Program-made: the position numbers and the translations under genes
In this document: positions 1-12,000 of the stretch, one piece after another
Layout: every line of letters begins with the position of its first letter
Position numbering within the stretch: the first letter of the stretch is position 1
The notes under the pieces: generated by a model
Databases searched by the model: none
What the model was told of the DNA's origin: nothing
Seen by the model: the letters and a program-made list of their open reading frames with translations, nothing else
Source of the DNA: Pseudomonas orientalis
Lineage (GTDB): Bacteria > Pseudomonadota > Gammaproteobacteria > Pseudomonadales > Pseudomonadaceae
DNA length: 64,000 nt
Reading direction: 5' to 3'
Assembly (NCBI RefSeq): GCF_002934065.1
Contig: NZ_CP018049.1
Location: 184,501 to 248,500 of the forward strand

Positions 1-1
1 C

Positions 2-1048
2 CTCGACAATGTCTACGACCCGGACCCGGCCCAGCAGGCGCGCAACCTCGACGTACTGGTGCAGCGCGTGGTGGACATGGGCGCCGGCACCGTTTTCCTG
101 CAAGCCTTCGCCGACCCCAAGGGTGACGGCCTGGTGCACTCGCTCTATTTCCCCAACCGTCACTTGCCGGTGCGCGCCGACCTGTTCAACCGCGTCGCCT
201 GGCAGTTGCACACCCGTGCCCACGCCGCCGTGTATGCCTGGATGCCCGTGCTCAGTTTCGCCCTCGACCCCAAGCTGCCACGCGTGACCCGTTGGGACCC
301 GCAAACAGCCAGGCTGGGGCCTGACCCTGACCAGTACAAACGCCTGTCGCCGTTCGACCCGCAGGTGCGCAAAATCATCGGCGAGATCTACGAAGACCTG
401 GCCCGCAACAGCGCCATCGACGGTGTGCTGTACCACGACGACGCCGTCCTCTCGGACTTCGAAGACGCCAGCCCCGCCGCGCTCAAGGCGTACGCGGCCA
501 ATGGTCTGCCGGACACTATCGCCGCCTTGCGCGCCGATCCCGCCACGCTGCAACGCTGGACCCGCTTCAAGAGCCGCTACCTGATCGACTTCACCCAGGA
601 GCTGACCACCAAGGTCCGCGCCATTGCCGGGCCGCAGGTGCAGACCGCGCGCAATATCTTCGCCGAACCGATGCTCAACCCGGACAGCGAGGCCTGGTTC
701 GCGCAGAACCTCGATGACTTCCTGCAGGCCTATGACTGGACCGCGCCGATGGCCATGCCGTTGATGGAAGGCCAGGAAGTGAAGACCTCCAATGCCTGGC
801 TGGAAAAACTGGTGGCGACAGTCAAGGCCCGCCCGGGCGCCATGGAAAAAACCGTTTTCGAGCTGCAAGCCAAAGATTGGCGCACCAAAGCCGCACCGGA
901 TATCAGCGCTGAGCAACTGGCGCAATGGATGGGCGTGCTCAAACGCCAGGGGGTCAAGAGCTTTGGCTATTACCCGGACAACTTCCTGGAAAATTCCCCG
1001 GACCTGAAGACTGTACGTCCGGCCCTTTCCAACCAGTGGAACCCTTGA
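2..1048 (+). CDS. pgaB: Poly-beta-1,6-N-acetyl-D-glucosamine N-deacetylase PgaB, C-terminal part
   Basis: The reading frame is open from the left edge, so the gene is cut: only the last 348 residues are present. They correspond to the C-terminal glycoside-hydrolase-like domain of PgaB/HmsF (the deacetylase domain would lie to the left of the window). Visible family features include a [13 protein letters not shown] acidic loop and the tail motif [13 protein letters not shown]. In the family this outer-membrane lipoprotein partly deacetylates PNAG and helps its export through PgaA. It is followed after 2 bases by pgaC, then pgaD, in one operon. The assignment rests on the family-like C-terminus and the diagnostic pgaC/pgaD neighbours. 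Confidence 0.9.
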   Translation, partial: LDNVYDPDPAQQARNLDVLVQRVVDMGAGTVFLQAFADPKGDGLVHSLYFPNRHLPVRADLFNRVAWQLHTRAHAAVYAWMPVLSFALDPKLPRVTRWDPQTARLGPDPDQYKRLSPFDPQVRKIIGEIYEDLARNSAIDGVLYHDDAVLSDFEDASPAALKAYAANGLPDTIAALRADPATLQRWTRFKSRYLIDFTQELTTKVRAIAGPQVQTARNIFAEPMLNPDSEAWFAQNLDDFLQAYDWTAPMAMPLMEGQEVKTSNAWLEKLVATVKARPGAMEKTVFELQAKDWRTKAAPDISAEQLAQWMGVLKRQGVKSFGYYPDNFLENSPDLKTVRPALSNQWNP

Positions 1049-1050
1049 TC

Positions 1051-2391
1051 ATGTTCGACAGAATCCTGGCTATATTCGTGCTGGCACTGGTATTGGGCGT
1101 GCCCCTGGGCCTGATCTTCCTGGTCACCGGGCAGTTCCTGATGGACTTCGTGTTTTTCTACCCGCTGTTCATGTCCGCGCTGTGGATCGCCGGCGGCCTG
1201 TACTTCTGGCTGCACTGGGAACGCCACTGGCCGTGGGAGGAAGACACGCCGGCGCCGACCCTGGCCGGCAACCCGCTGATCTCGATCATCGTCCCTTGCT
1301 ACAACGAGGGCGATAACGTCGCCGACACCATGGCGGCCGCCCTGGCCCAGGTGTACACGAACATCGAAGTGATCGCGGTCAACGACGGCTCCAGCGACAA
1401 CACCGCCGCAGTACTCGATGCGCTGGCGCTGCAACACCCGCGCCTGCGCGTGCTGCACCTGGCGCAGAACCAGGGCAAGGCCGTGGCCCTACGCATGGGC
1501 GCGGTGGCGGCGCGCAGCGAGTACCTGGTGTGCATCGATGGCGATGCGTTGCTCGACAAAAACGCGGCGGCCTATATGGTCGCGCCGATGCTCGACAACC
1601 CGCGCCTCGGCGCCGTCACCGGCAACCCGCGTGTGCGCACAAGGTCGACCCTGATCGGGCGGGTACAAGTGGGCGAGTTCTCTTCGATCATCGGCCTGAT
1701 CAAGCGCACCCAGCGCGTATTCGGGCGGATCTTCACGGTGTCGGGTGTGGTGGTGGCGTTCCGTAAGAAGGCGCTGGACCGCATCGATTACTGGAGCACC
1801 GACATGATCACCGAGGACATCGATGTCAGCTGGAAGCTGCAACTCGATCACTGGGCGATCTTCTACGAACCGCGTGCGCTGTGCTGGATTCTCATGCCCG
1901 AAACCGTTGGCGGGCTTTGGAAGCAGCGCCTGCGCTGGGCCCAGGGCGGCGCTGAAGTGCTGTTCAAGAATATCCGTGGCATCTGGCAATGGCGCCATCG
2001 CTACCTGTGGCCGCTGCTGTTCGAATACTGCCTGTCCACCGGCTGGGCGTTCACCTTCCTGCTCTCGGTGGTGTTCTGGGGCCTGGGCAAGTTCATGGTG
2101 TTACCGCCGGCGATTACCGTCGACTCCCTGGTGCCGCCGGCGTTTACCGGGTTGGTGCTGGCGATGGTGTGCCTGCTGCAGTTCGCGGTGAGCATCCTGA
2201 TTGACCGGCGCTACGAAAAAGACCTGTGGAAAACCCTGTTCTGGACCGTGTGGTACCCGATGGTGTTCTGGCTGGTGAGCCTGTTCACCACCCTGGTCAG
2301 CTTTCCCAAGGTGTTGTTCAACCAGCACCAGAAACGCGCCCGCTGGGTCAGCCCGGACCGTGGTATCAAACCTGCCCAAGAGGAGGCGTGA
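1051..2391 (+). CDS. pgaC: Poly-beta-1,6-N-acetyl-D-glucosamine synthase PgaC
   Basis: A 446-residue family-2 glycosyltransferase of the inner membrane that polymerises UDP-GlcNAc into PNAG, the biofilm exopolysaccharide. Two hydrophobic segments occupy roughly residues 5-55. The catalytic domain begins near residue 75 ([13 protein letters not shown]), with NDGSSDN, the IDGDAL acidic motif, a TEDIDVSW motif and the QRLRWAQGG (QxxRW) motif. Further membrane segments follow from about residue 320. The ATG start lies 2 bases after the pgaB stop; longer in-frame starts would run back into pgaB. Length matches the family (E. coli 441 aa). In the family, activity needs PgaD and c-di-GMP. Confidence 0.95.
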   Translation: MFDRILAIFVLALVLGVPLGLIFLVTGQFLMDFVFFYPLFMSALWIAGGLYFWLHWERHWPWEEDTPAPTLAGNPLISIIVPCYNEGDNVADTMAAALAQVYTNIEVIAVNDGSSDNTAAVLDALALQHPRLRVLHLAQNQGKAVALRMGAVAARSEYLVCIDGDALLDKNAAAYMVAPMLDNPRLGAVTGNPRVRTRSTLIGRVQVGEFSSIIGLIKRTQRVFGRIFTVSGVVVAFRKKALDRIDYWSTDMITEDIDVSWKLQLDHWAIFYEPRALCWILMPETVGGLWKQRLRWAQGGAEVLFKNIRGIWQWRHRYLWPLLFEYCLSTGWAFTFLLSVVFWGLGKFMVLPPAITVDSLVPPAFTGLVLAMVCLLQFAVSILIDRRYEKDLWKTLFWTVWYPMVFWLVSLFTTLVSFPKVLFNQHQKRARWVSPDRGIKPAQEEA

Positions 2392-2393
2392 CG

Positions 2394-2876
2394 ATGAAAC
2401 TGGTCAGAACCCGCCAGAACCTGGCGATGTGGATTATCGATGTGTTGCTTACCCTGCTGGCCTGGGCCGGCCTGGTCTGGCTGCTGGCCCGGGGCATGAA
2501 CGCCATGCTCGAAACCCACGGCGGCCCGCGCCTGGAAGCACCGATCTTCGCCGCGCTCAACACCTTGCAAATCTACCTGTGGATCGCGCTGTTCAACGCC
2601 GTGATCCTGATTGCCTGGGCGCGCTACCAGCAACGCAAAGGCCGCAAGTTCGCCCAGCGTCGCGCGCAGGCGAATGCCCTGAGCGACCAGCACTTGAGTG
2701 AAAGCTTCAACCTGGGCGAGGGCGACCTGGAACAACTGCGCCGCCCCGGCGTGCTGGTGATTCACAACGACGAAGAGGGCGGCGTGGGTGAAATCAAATC
2801 CCACGTGTCCCGCGACGTCGAACGCCCCGGCCTGGCCCTGGTGCCCGGCTCGGAAAAAGACAAAGGTCTTGGCTGA
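2394..2876 (+). CDS. pgaD: PNAG biosynthesis protein PgaD
   Basis: A 160-residue inner-membrane protein with two hydrophobic helices (about residues 10-32 and 58-75) followed by a charged cytoplasmic tail. Size, topology and position directly after pgaC identify PgaD, the partner that forms the c-di-GMP-responsive synthase with PgaC. The start ATG lies 2 bases beyond the pgaC stop with an AAGAGGAGG ribosome-binding site inside the end of pgaC, so translation is probably coupled. The first residues (MKLVRTRQN) and the FNAVILIAWARYQQRKGRKF segment are typical of Pseudomonas PgaD. The operon ends here, followed by a REPIN. Confidence 0.9.
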   Translation: MKLVRTRQNLAMWIIDVLLTLLAWAGLVWLLARGMNAMLETHGGPRLEAPIFAALNTLQIYLWIALFNAVILIAWARYQQRKGRKFAQRRAQANALSDQHLSESFNLGEGDLEQLRRPGVLVIHNDEEGGVGEIKSHVSRDVERPGLALVPGSEKDKGLG

Positions 2877-2900
2877 TCTCTTCAGCCCTGCAAATACCAA

Positions 2901-2991
2901 TGTGGGAGGGGGCTTGCCCCCGATAGCGGTGAATCAGCCAACCAATGTTTAGCTGACACACCGCCATCGGGGGCAAGCCCCCTCCCACATT
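2901..2991. repeat. REPIN (paired REP hairpin), GTGGGAGG class
   Basis: Two inverted REP arms, GTGGGAGGGGGCTTGCCCCC on the left and its complement on the right, enclose a short variable spacer. This is the abundant REPIN of the P. fluorescens group. It sits just after the pga operon and is the last copy of this class before 44.2 kb. Confidence 0.92.
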
Positions 2992-3039
2992 GATCGCCAG
3001 TGCTGTGGGTGCGCACGGGTTCAAAAAATCTGATTGGAT

Positions 3040-3140
3040 TTCCGATAAATGGGACCCAAATCACAAAACCGCCGCGAACTTTCCTCCGATCCCCGGCACT
3101 AACCCTAACTCGACGAAACCTGATGGCTAAATAATGGCGA
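3040..3140 (+). promoter_or_regulatory. Conserved leader upstream of fhaC, shared with fhaB2
   Basis: This stretch (TTCCGATAAATGGGACCC ... GATGGCTAAATAATGGC) matches, with scattered differences, the sequence at 26337-26430 in front of fhaB2, although the genes that follow differ (transporter here, exoprotein there). Conservation outside coding sequence suggests a shared promoter or regulator site for the two exoprotein loci. AT-rich sequence (TTATTTTTTGTTACTAATCATTAGG, roughly 3228-3253) follows. No -10/-35 pair can be assigned with certainty. Confidence 0.5.
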
Positions 3141-3351
3141 TCACTGTGTGGCAGTCGAATAGCCCTCGAAACAGTGCCGCCGGTCGGATTAAACGTCTCA
3201 GTAATCAGGCCGGTCACTGTTCGATAATTATTTTTTGTTACTAATCATTAGGTTAATCGGAAACACGCTCGAACACCCGACAGCCTCCGCATCTAGGACG
3301 GCCGGACGTTCGATGTTAGCTTCCCGGCCCTTGATTTTCGACGGATCGAAC

Positions 3352-5067
3352 ATGCCAATGCCACGGACTCGGTTTCTACTATGCACCCTCCTGCTCACCT
3401 GCCTGAGCTTGAACACTGCATTCGCTGCCCCCACGCCCGGGGACCAGGACCTGATCCGCGATCGGCAGAACCGCCTGCTCGAAGAGCAACAGCGGCGCCT
3501 TGAAGAACTCAAGGATCTGCCCGGCAAAGCGGCCAAACCCGAGGCGCCCACCGCGCCCGCCGACACCCGTTGCTTCCCGATCAAAGACATCGAACTCAAA
3601 GGCGCCGACAGCCTGCCGGCCTCCGAGCGCGAGCGCCTGCTCAAGCCCTACGTCGGCCAATGCCTGGGCGTGTCCCAGCTCAACGATCTGCTCAAGGCCA
3701 TCACCGACTACTACCTCGGCAAAGGCCGCGTCACCAGCCGCGCCTACCTGCCGCAGCAGGACCTCTCCACCGGCCACCTGCAAGTGCTGGTGGTGGAAGG
3801 CAAGCTCGAAGCCTTGCGCAGCGCCGAAGGCAGCACCGTGACCGAGCGCGAACTGGCCATGGCCTTTCCCGGCAAGGTCGGCGAAGCGCTGAACCTGCGT
3901 GAAATCGAGCAACTGGTGGACCAGCTCAACCGCCTGCCGTCCAAACAGGCGCAAATGGAACTGACCCCCGGCAAGCAAGTCGGCGGCAGCGACGTGGTGG
4001 TCAAGAACACCGCGCAAAAGCCCTGGCGTGCCAGCCTGTCGCGCAATAACGATGGTCAGAAAAGCACCGGCGAACAGCAATGGGGCGCCGGCCTTGAATG
4101 GGACAGCCCGCTGGGTCTGGGCGACCAGTTGATTCTGCGCGGCGGCCATGACGCCATCAGCGACCACCAGAAAACCTCGAAAAACACCATGCTCTATTAC
4201 AACGTGCCGTGGGGCTGGTGGAACTTCAGCTACACCTACAGCGAGAGCGACTACCGCACCTTCGGCGTGACCGACGACTTCAAATACAAGCAGGACGGCG
4301 ACAACCAGAACCACCAACTGCGCGCCGAGCGAGTGATCCACCGCGATGACGTGAGCAAGACCTCGGTCAACGTCGGCCTGGCGCACCTGCGCACCAACAA
4401 TTACATCCTCGACGTGCGCACCGCGCCCAGCAGCAACCGCCTCAGCGAACTGCAACTGGGCGTCAACCATGGGCGGCGTATCGGCACGGCCTTCGTCAAC
4501 CTGGACCTGGGCATGCAAAACGGCATCGGCCTGCTCGACGCCCAGTCGCAGGACGAGCGCGACGCCTTTGGCCGCCGCCAGCCGAACTCGCGCTACCGCA
4601 AATACACCGCCACCGTCAGCTACCTGCAACCGTTCAGCCTGTGGGGCGAGTCGTTCAGCTTCAGCAGCCTGGCCACCGGCCAACGCAGTGAAGACCCGCT
4701 GTTCTCGCCCCAGCGCATGAGCCTCGGCGGCTCGGCTTCGGTGCGCGGTTTCAAGGACCAGTTGCTGACCGGCGACAGCGGCGGCTACTGGCGCAACGAA
4801 GTGCGCTGGGCGCGCCCGGTGACCCTCGACTGGATGCGTCCGGCCTTCTTCGAATACGGCGCCAGCGTCGGCTACGACCAGGGCGTGATCCGCAACGACC
4901 GCTACAACGACAACGTTCATGGCCGCGTGTCCAGCAACTCCCTGGAGCTGTTCGCCCGTGGCAAGAACGTCAGCACCAGCGTGACCTTTGCCCACTCGCT
5001 GGAAAGACCCGGAGTCGTCACCGAGCGCGAAGCGCCGATCTACTTCCGCCTGGATTTGTTCCTGTAA
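3352..5067 (+). CDS. Two-partner secretion outer-membrane transporter (FhaC/CdiB family)
   Basis: A 571-residue TpsB protein that exports the TPS exoproteins across the outer membrane. From the chosen ATG there is a signal peptide (hydrophobic core about 6-25, ending AFAA), the N-terminal helix H1 (RDRQNRLLEEQQRRLEEL, about 37-54), POTRA domains from about residue 74 (CFPIKDIELKG), and a 16-strand-type beta-barrel with the family signature VRGF near residue 464 and a C-terminal aromatic end (YFRLDLFL). An upstream in-frame ATG at 3313 would add 13 residues before the signal peptide and is less likely. Its stop is 31 bases before fhaB1, indicating an operon. No second transporter gene is seen, so it probably also serves FhaB2. 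Confidence 0.93.
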   Translation: MPMPRTRFLLCTLLLTCLSLNTAFAAPTPGDQDLIRDRQNRLLEEQQRRLEELKDLPGKAAKPEAPTAPADTRCFPIKDIELKGADSLPASERERLLKPYVGQCLGVSQLNDLLKAITDYYLGKGRVTSRAYLPQQDLSTGHLQVLVVEGKLEALRSAEGSTVTERELAMAFPGKVGEALNLREIEQLVDQLNRLPSKQAQMELTPGKQVGGSDVVVKNTAQKPWRASLSRNNDGQKSTGEQQWGAGLEWDSPLGLGDQLILRGGHDAISDHQKTSKNTMLYYNVPWGWWNFSYTYSESDYRTFGVTDDFKYKQDGDNQNHQLRAERVIHRDDVSKTSVNVGLAHLRTNNYILDVRTAPSSNRLSELQLGVNHGRRIGTAFVNLDLGMQNGIGLLDAQSQDERDAFGRRQPNSRYRKYTATVSYLQPFSLWGESFSFSSLATGQRSEDPLFSPQRMSLGGSASVRGFKDQLLTGDSGGYWRNEVRWARPVTLDWMRPAFFEYGASVGYDQGVIRNDRYNDNVHGRVSSNSLELFARGKNVSTSVTFAHSLERPGVVTEREAPIYFRLDLFL

Positions 5068-5082
5068 TTCAACGTTGCGCCG

Positions 5083-6030
5083 CAGCGAGAAACTGAAAAT
5101 GGACGTTCGACAATTTGCCTTCCTGGCCCGCCAACCTTCTGCCGCCCTGAAGCCGCGAAACGCGTTCTTCGGTTTGCCCAAGCGCGGGCTGGCGCTGATC
5201 CTCGCCAACGCGCTGTTCTGGCAACCGCTGCTGGCCCAGGCCGAGGGCATTGTGGTCAGTGCGCCGGGTACCACGGTGGGCGCGGCGGGCAATGGCGTGC
5301 CGGTGGTGAACATCGCCACGCCCAACGGCGCAGGCTTGTCCCATAACCAGTTCCAGCAGTACAACGTCGGCCCCAACGGCGTGATTCTCAACAACGCCAA
5401 CGGCGCGCTGCAAAACACCCAACTGGGCGGGATCATTGTCGGCAACCCCAACCTCAAGGGCGGCGCGGCCAGCGTCATTCTTAACGAAGTCAACGGCGGC
5501 AGCGCCAGCCAGTTGCGCGGCTACACCGAAGTGGCGGGGCAGTCGGCCAAGGTCATCGTGGCCAACCCGTACGGCGTGACCTGCGCCGGTTGCGGCTTTA
5601 TCAACACCCCCAACGTCACCCTCACCACCGGTAAGCCGATCATCGACCCAACCGGCCAGCTGAAAAGCTACCAGGTCGATGGCGGCGCCGTGACCATCGA
5701 TGGCGAAGGCCTGAACGCCAGCAACGTCGACCGCTTCGACATCATCACCCGCTCCGCCAAAATCAACGCTCAGATCAACGCCCGCGAACTCAACGTCATC
5801 GCCGGGCGCAACGACGTCGATGCACAAAGCCTGAAAACCACCGCCCGCGCCGATGACGGCAGCGCCAAGCCCGAGCTGGCGATCGACTCGTCGGCCCTGG
5901 GCGGCATGTACGCCGGCGCGATCAAACTGGTGGGCACCGAGGCCGGTGTGGGCGTGAAGCTCGACGGCACCTTGGCGGCCAGTGGTGGGGATATCCAGCT
6001 CGATGCCAATGGGCGCTTGAGCATGGCGCA
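5083..6030 (+). repeat. Duplicated 5' end of the exoprotein genes, copy 1
   Basis: The start region and first ~310-340 codons of fhaB1 are nearly identical in sequence to 26553-27500 of fhaB2 (MDVRQFAFLARQPSAALKPRN onward); beyond GRLSMAQ the two proteins diverge abruptly. This marks a recent duplication or gene conversion of the signal peptide and TPS domain. Confidence 0.85.
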
Positions 6031-9000
6031 GACCGCCGCCAGCGGCGCAATCAATGTCAAAGCCGCCAGCCTTGACGCCCAGGGACCGATTTATGCCGGT
6101 ACCGCCCTGGAGGTGCAAACCCAGGGCGATCTCAACAGTCGCAAAAGCCTGGCCGCACGTGACCGCATTGCGCTGTCCAGCGGCGGCACGCTGACCAACG
6201 CAGACATCATCGAAGCCGGCGTCAACGCCGATAACAGCCGCAACACCACAGGCGACGTCAGCCTGCGCGGCCAGGCCGTCAACAACAACGGCGCCAGCGT
6301 GATCGCCAGCCGCAGCTTGAGCGTCGATTCCCAGGCCTTGAACAACCAGGGCGGCACCCTCAGCGCCCGGCAAGGCGCCCGCGTGACGGCGGCGACCCTC
6401 GATAACCGCAACAACGGACGAGTCCTCAGCAACACCGCGCTGGCTATCGACGCCGGCGCGCTGCAGAACGGCCAGGGCGGCTTGATCGCCAGTAACGGAC
6501 CGCTGACTGCCACGCTGGGCACGGTGCAAAATACCGGCGGCGAAATCTCCAGCCTGGACACTGCCAACCTGACGATGACCACCCTGGACAACGTCGCGGG
6601 CCTGGTCACGGCGGGCAAGGCGTTGAGCCTCAACGCCGGCACGCTCGACAACCAGAACGGGCGCGTCACCAGCCAGGGCGTTCTTCACCTCACCGGCAAT
6701 CGCCTGGACAACCGCCAGAAAGGCCTGGTCGCCAGCACCGGCGGCGTGCAGATCGACGTCGCCAACATCGACAACCGCAACGGCGAGCTCTCCAGCCGTG
6801 CGGGCGTGGCGGTGAACGGCACGCAACTGGATAACAGCGATGGCGGCCTGGTAGTGGCCGGCACTGGCCTGAACCTGAACGTCGATCAATTGCTCAACCG
6901 CAACCAGGGCCTGATCAGCAGCGAAGGGCTGCTCACCGTGACCACGGGCACCCTGGTCAACCGTGGTGGCGCGCTCTCCAGCGCCGGCCCGCTGAGCATC
7001 ACCGCCCGTGACGCGGTGGACAACCAGGGCGGGCGCCTGGTGACGGACGGCGCCCTGACCCTGACCAGCGCAAGGGTCGACAACAGCCAACAAGGCACCC
7101 TGAGCGCGCGCCAGGCCGCGCACATCAGCACCGCCGACCTGAACAACCAGCAAGGCGGGCAGATCACCAGCGCGCAGGCCCTGACCCTGGACCTCAACCG
7201 TGGTCAGTTCAACAACCAGAGCGGGCTGATCAACGCGCCGTTGCTGATGCTCAACAACCTCAAGGATGTGCATAACCAGGGCGGCGAAATCTCCAGCAGC
7301 CAGGCCTTCACACTCACCGCCGACAACCTCGATAACAGCAGCGGCAAACTGCTGAGCAACGCCGCCCTGAGCCTGCGTATCGGCCAGGCCCTGGCTAACG
7401 TCAAGGGTATGATTGCTGCGGCTGCGGTTGACGCAAGCGCCGCCAGCCTGGACAACAGCGGCGGCACCCTCACCAGCCGTGGCGACACCCTGCTCAACGT
7501 GAGCGGCCCATTGGCCAACCAGGCCCAGGGCCTGATCAACGCAGCCAACCTTCTGAGCATCAATACCGCGAGCCTGGCCAACCAGAACGGCTCGCTGCTG
7601 GGCAGCGCGATTGCCCTGGACTTCGGCACCGCCACCGGCGACCTGAACAACACCGGTGGCCTGATCACTACCGCCGGCAACCTGAGCATCAACCACCTGC
7701 GTGACCTCAGCAACCAGGGCGGCGAACTCTCCAGCGCGCAAACCCTGAACCTCAAAGGTCGCACGTTGAATAACAGCAACGGCAAGCTGATCAGCAATAA
7801 CCTGCTGGTGCTCAATGCCGAAAACCTGATCAACCAGAATGGCCTGATGTCCGGCTGGCAGGGTTTGACGGTCAGCGGTGCGAACCTGGATAACCGCAAC
7901 GGCGGCACCTTGTCGAGCCGATACGGCGACCTCAATGCCACGCTGACCGCCAGCCTGCTCAACAGCGCAGGCGGCGCATTGGTCAGCCAGAAAGCCTTGA
8001 CCGTCAACGCGGGCGAACTGGACAACAGCAACAAAGGCGTACTTTCCAGCGCCGCCGGGCAGACGCTTACCGTCGGCGGCTTGCTGAACAACGTCCAGGG
8101 CGGCGTGATCGACAGCGGCGCGGCCTTGAGCCTGAACACGCAAAACCTGGACAACAGCGCCGGCAGTATCAGTGGCGGCACCGCCACCACCCTCGACCTG
8201 CTCGCCACCCTGACCAACACCAACGGCAAACTGGCCAGCGGCGGCCCACTGCTGATCAGCCGCGTGGCGCAGATCAACAACCAGGGTGGCCAGATCGCCA
8301 GCCAAGGCTTGTTGACCCTGCTGACCGGCGGCCTGGACAACCGCAATCGTGGCACCCTGGCCGCCAACGAACGCTTGAGCCTGACCGCCGGCGGCCTGGT
8401 GCAGAACGGCAACGACGGCTTGATCTACAGCCAGAACGCCGACCTGCTGCTCAGCGCCAACCGCCTGGACAATGGCAAAGGCACCGTGCAAAGCCAGGGC
8501 GGCATGACCGCCAACGTGGCCGACACGCTGGATAACCAGAGCGGCAAACTGATTGCCCAGGCCGGTGACTTGCATGTCAACGCGGCCAGCTTCGACAACC
8601 GTGGCGGCACCCTCGCCAGCCTCAAGGCCGCACTGCAAACCCAAGTGGTCGGCGTGCTGCGCAACGGTTACGACCTCAATAACAACCGCCAGGGCGGCGT
8701 GATGCAGGGGCAAAGCCTCAACCTGCAAGCCGGCAGCGTAGACAACTACGGCGGGCGCATCGCCGCGCAGGGCGGCAGCGCGTTGGTCACCACCGGCAAC
8801 TTCGACAACCGCAACGGCGGGCTCTATGCCAAAGGCCTGATGCGCGTGGTCGGGCATGATTTCGATAACAGCGGCGACAACGATGGCCAGATCGCCGGCC
8901 AACAGATCGACCTGGACCTCAGCGGCGCGTTGAATAACCGCCTGGGCATCATCGAAAGCGAATCCACCCTCAAGGTCCGTGCCGCCAGCCTGGACAACCA

Positions 9001-12000
9001 GACCGGTCGCCTGCGCGCACTGGGTAACAGCGGCACCACCGAGTTCGCCATTGGCGGGCTGTTCGACAACCGCAACGGCGTGTTGGAAACGGCCAACACC
9101 AACCTGACCCTGGACGCCGACAGCCTGCAGAACCTCGGCGGCAATGTGCTGCATGTGGGCACCGGCACCTTCGGCATCGCGCCGCGCAATCTCAACGATG
9201 TAGGCGGCAGCCTGGTCACCCGTGGCGACCTGACCATCGCCCAGGACACCTGGACCAACAGCAGCGTGATCCAGGCCGGGCAACTGACCGTCAACGTCAA
9301 CAGCCTCGAACAGACCGCGACCGGTCAATTGCTCGGCGCCCGGCGCTTTATCGGCAGCGGTGGCAACTGGTCCACCAACGGCCTTATCGCCAGCGACGGC
9401 GACCTTGACCTGAGCCTGAGCGGCGCGCTGAACAGCAGCGGGCGCATCAGCAGCCTGGGCAAACTGAACCTGACCGCCGCCCAGGCCAACTTGAGTGACA
9501 CCGCCAGCATCGCCGGCGGTGGGGTGACCCGCGCCACCCTCGGCGGCACCCTGAACAACCGCGGCCGCCTGACCTCGGCCACCGACCTGCTGATCAACGC
9601 GGGCGCGCTCAACAACTACGCCACGCTCGGCAGCGGGCAAACGCTCACGGTCAACACCGGCGCATTGCTCAACGACCACGGCCTGATCTTCAGCGGCGCC
9701 GACATGAGCCTGCGCGTGGCGTCGCTGAACAACAGCTACGGCGACCTCTACAGCATGGGCAACCTGAGTGTCGATCGCGACGGCAAGGGCGGCCTGGCCG
9801 ACAGCATTATCAACAGCTCATCGAGCATGCAGAGTGATGGTGACCTGACCCTCACCGCCGCCACGATCAAAAACGAACGTGCGGTACTCACCGTCAACGA
9901 CGCGGGTGTCTACACCGCCTCGGCCACCGAGGGCGCGTGCATCAAGTACGTCAACGCCGGTGACTGCAAAGCAGGCGGCACTCCGCGCAACTACGTGTGG
10001 GAGTTGCTGACCCGCGACAAGCTGGAAGTGACCGCCGCCAGTGCCGGTTCGAGTATCACCGCCGGGCGCAACATGACCCTGGCGGGTGGCGACCTGCTCA
10101 ACAGCAGCAGCTCGATCGCAGCCGGCGGTAACTTCACCGCGCGCCTGAACAACCTGGTCAACACCGGCATCGAAACCGGCGAGACCGAGACCTATCGTCT
10201 TTTCACGTCAGAGCGCACCAAGCACCCTGGACGCTGGTTCGATGCAGCCGCCGCACTCACCAACAAATACTGGTACAAAAGCGCCGGTTACAACCCCAAT
10301 GACCTCGGCGGCCTTGAGGCCACGGTGGCCAACTTCATCGGCATGATGGAAATCGAGCGCACCCAGTTCGGCAAAGTCACCAAAATCGCCAGCGATGATC
10401 AGCGTTACGCTGCCGTGATTCAGGCTGGCGGCGCGGTGGACGTCAAGGCGCAGGCCGGTATCGATAACAGCGTGGTGCGCCCGGGTTACACCTACATCGG
10501 GGCGGGTGCAAAAACCACCACCGGCGCGACCGGCGCCAGCGCCGCCAACGGTTACTCGACCCGCGTCACCCTCAACGCGCAATTGCCTCCGGACCTGGCC
10601 CAGCAGCAGATCAACCCGCTGAGCTTGCCCGGCTTTACCTTGCCCAGCGGCCAGGGCGGCCTGTTCCGCCTCAGCGGCCAAAGCGCCAGCGCGCCGGCCA
10701 GTACCGGCCCGCAAGGCTGGACCCTGGGCGGCGGCAGCGTAGACCGAGCCCCGGCTTCCGGGCCGGTCGTACCCGCCGCCGGCACCTCGGCCGACGGTGT
10801 CACCCTCCACCGCGTGCAAGGCCTGCCGGACAGCCAGTTCGTCTCCAACCCACAGAAATACCTGATCGAAACCAACCCGCAGCTGACCAATCTCGGCCAG
10901 TTCCTCAGTTCCGATTACATGCTGTCCAAGCTCGGCTACGACCCCGACCAGGCGCAAAAGCGCCTGGGCGACGGCCTCTATGAACAGCGCCTGATCCAGC
11001 AAGCGGTCATTGCCCGCACCGGCCAGCGCTTCATCGACGGCCAAACCAGCGACACGGCGATGTTCAAGTACCTGATGGACAACGCCATCGGCAGCCGTCA
11101 GGCGCTCAATTTGTCTGTGGGTGTAAGCCTCACCGCCGAACAAGTCGCGGCCCTGACCCACGACATCGTGTGGATGGAAAACGCCACCGTCGCCGGCCAG
11201 CAAGTGCTGGTGCCGGTGCTCTACCTGGCCCAGGCCAACAACCGCCTGGCGCCCAACGGCGCGTTGATCACCGGCAGCGACCTGAGCCTGGTCAGCGGCA
11301 CAGACCTCAACAACGTCGGCACCCTTCGCGCCACCCAGAACCTCGCCGCCAGCGCCGGGCGCAACATGGTCAACAGTGGCCTCATTGCAGCGGGCAACCG
11401 TCTCGACCTGCTGGCCGGCAACAGCCTCACCAACCGCGCCGGCGGCATCATCAGCGGGCGCGACGTCAGCGTGCGCGCGGTAAATGGCGATGTGCTCAAC
11501 GAACGCACCGTCACCAGCCACCAGAGCAGCAGCGGCTATCGCACCGAACGCACCGACTTCGTCGACAACGCCGCGCGCATCGAAGCCGCCAACAGCCTGA
11601 CCCTGCAAGCCGGTCGCGACGTCAACAGCACCGGCGGTGTACTCAAGAGCGGCACCGACACCCGCATCCAGGCCGGGCGTGACGTGAACCTCGTCACCGC
11701 CGAACAACGTAACGCCAATATCGTCAGCACCTACTCACGCAGCAGCAACGTGACCCAGTACGGCACGGTGGTAGAAGCCGGGCGGGACTTCCAGATTGTG
11801 GCGGCACGGGACATCAGCGCCATCGGCAGCCAGTTGAATGCCACGCGTGATCTGGCGTTGGTGGCCAAGGGCAATGTGAACCTGGCTTCGGCGGCGAATG
11901 AACAGCATTCGGCGTTTAATTCCAAGAAGGTGACCAGCAAAGAGGATCACGTTCAGCAGGTAGGCACCTCATTGGTGGCCGGCGACAATCTCTCCCTTAG

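Noticed and set aside
2901..2991. Strong hairpins after many genes read as terminators
   Set aside because: The GTGGGAGG hairpins are REPINs found in both orientations and without T-runs; they are listed as repeats, though they may affect RNA ends.
5069..9679. A 1536-codon open frame on the minus strand opposite fhaB1
   Set aside because: It is the shadow of a GC-rich, repetitive gene: composition is driven by the codon structure of the FHA repeats, it has no ribosome-binding site or recognisable domain, and similar shadows lie opposite fhaB2 (26524-27801, 30715-32928).
6300..9700. Possible CRISPR or tandem DNA repeat in the FHA region
   Set aside because: The periodicity is in the protein (LDNxxGxLxS units of varying length); the DNA units differ too much and are coding throughout.
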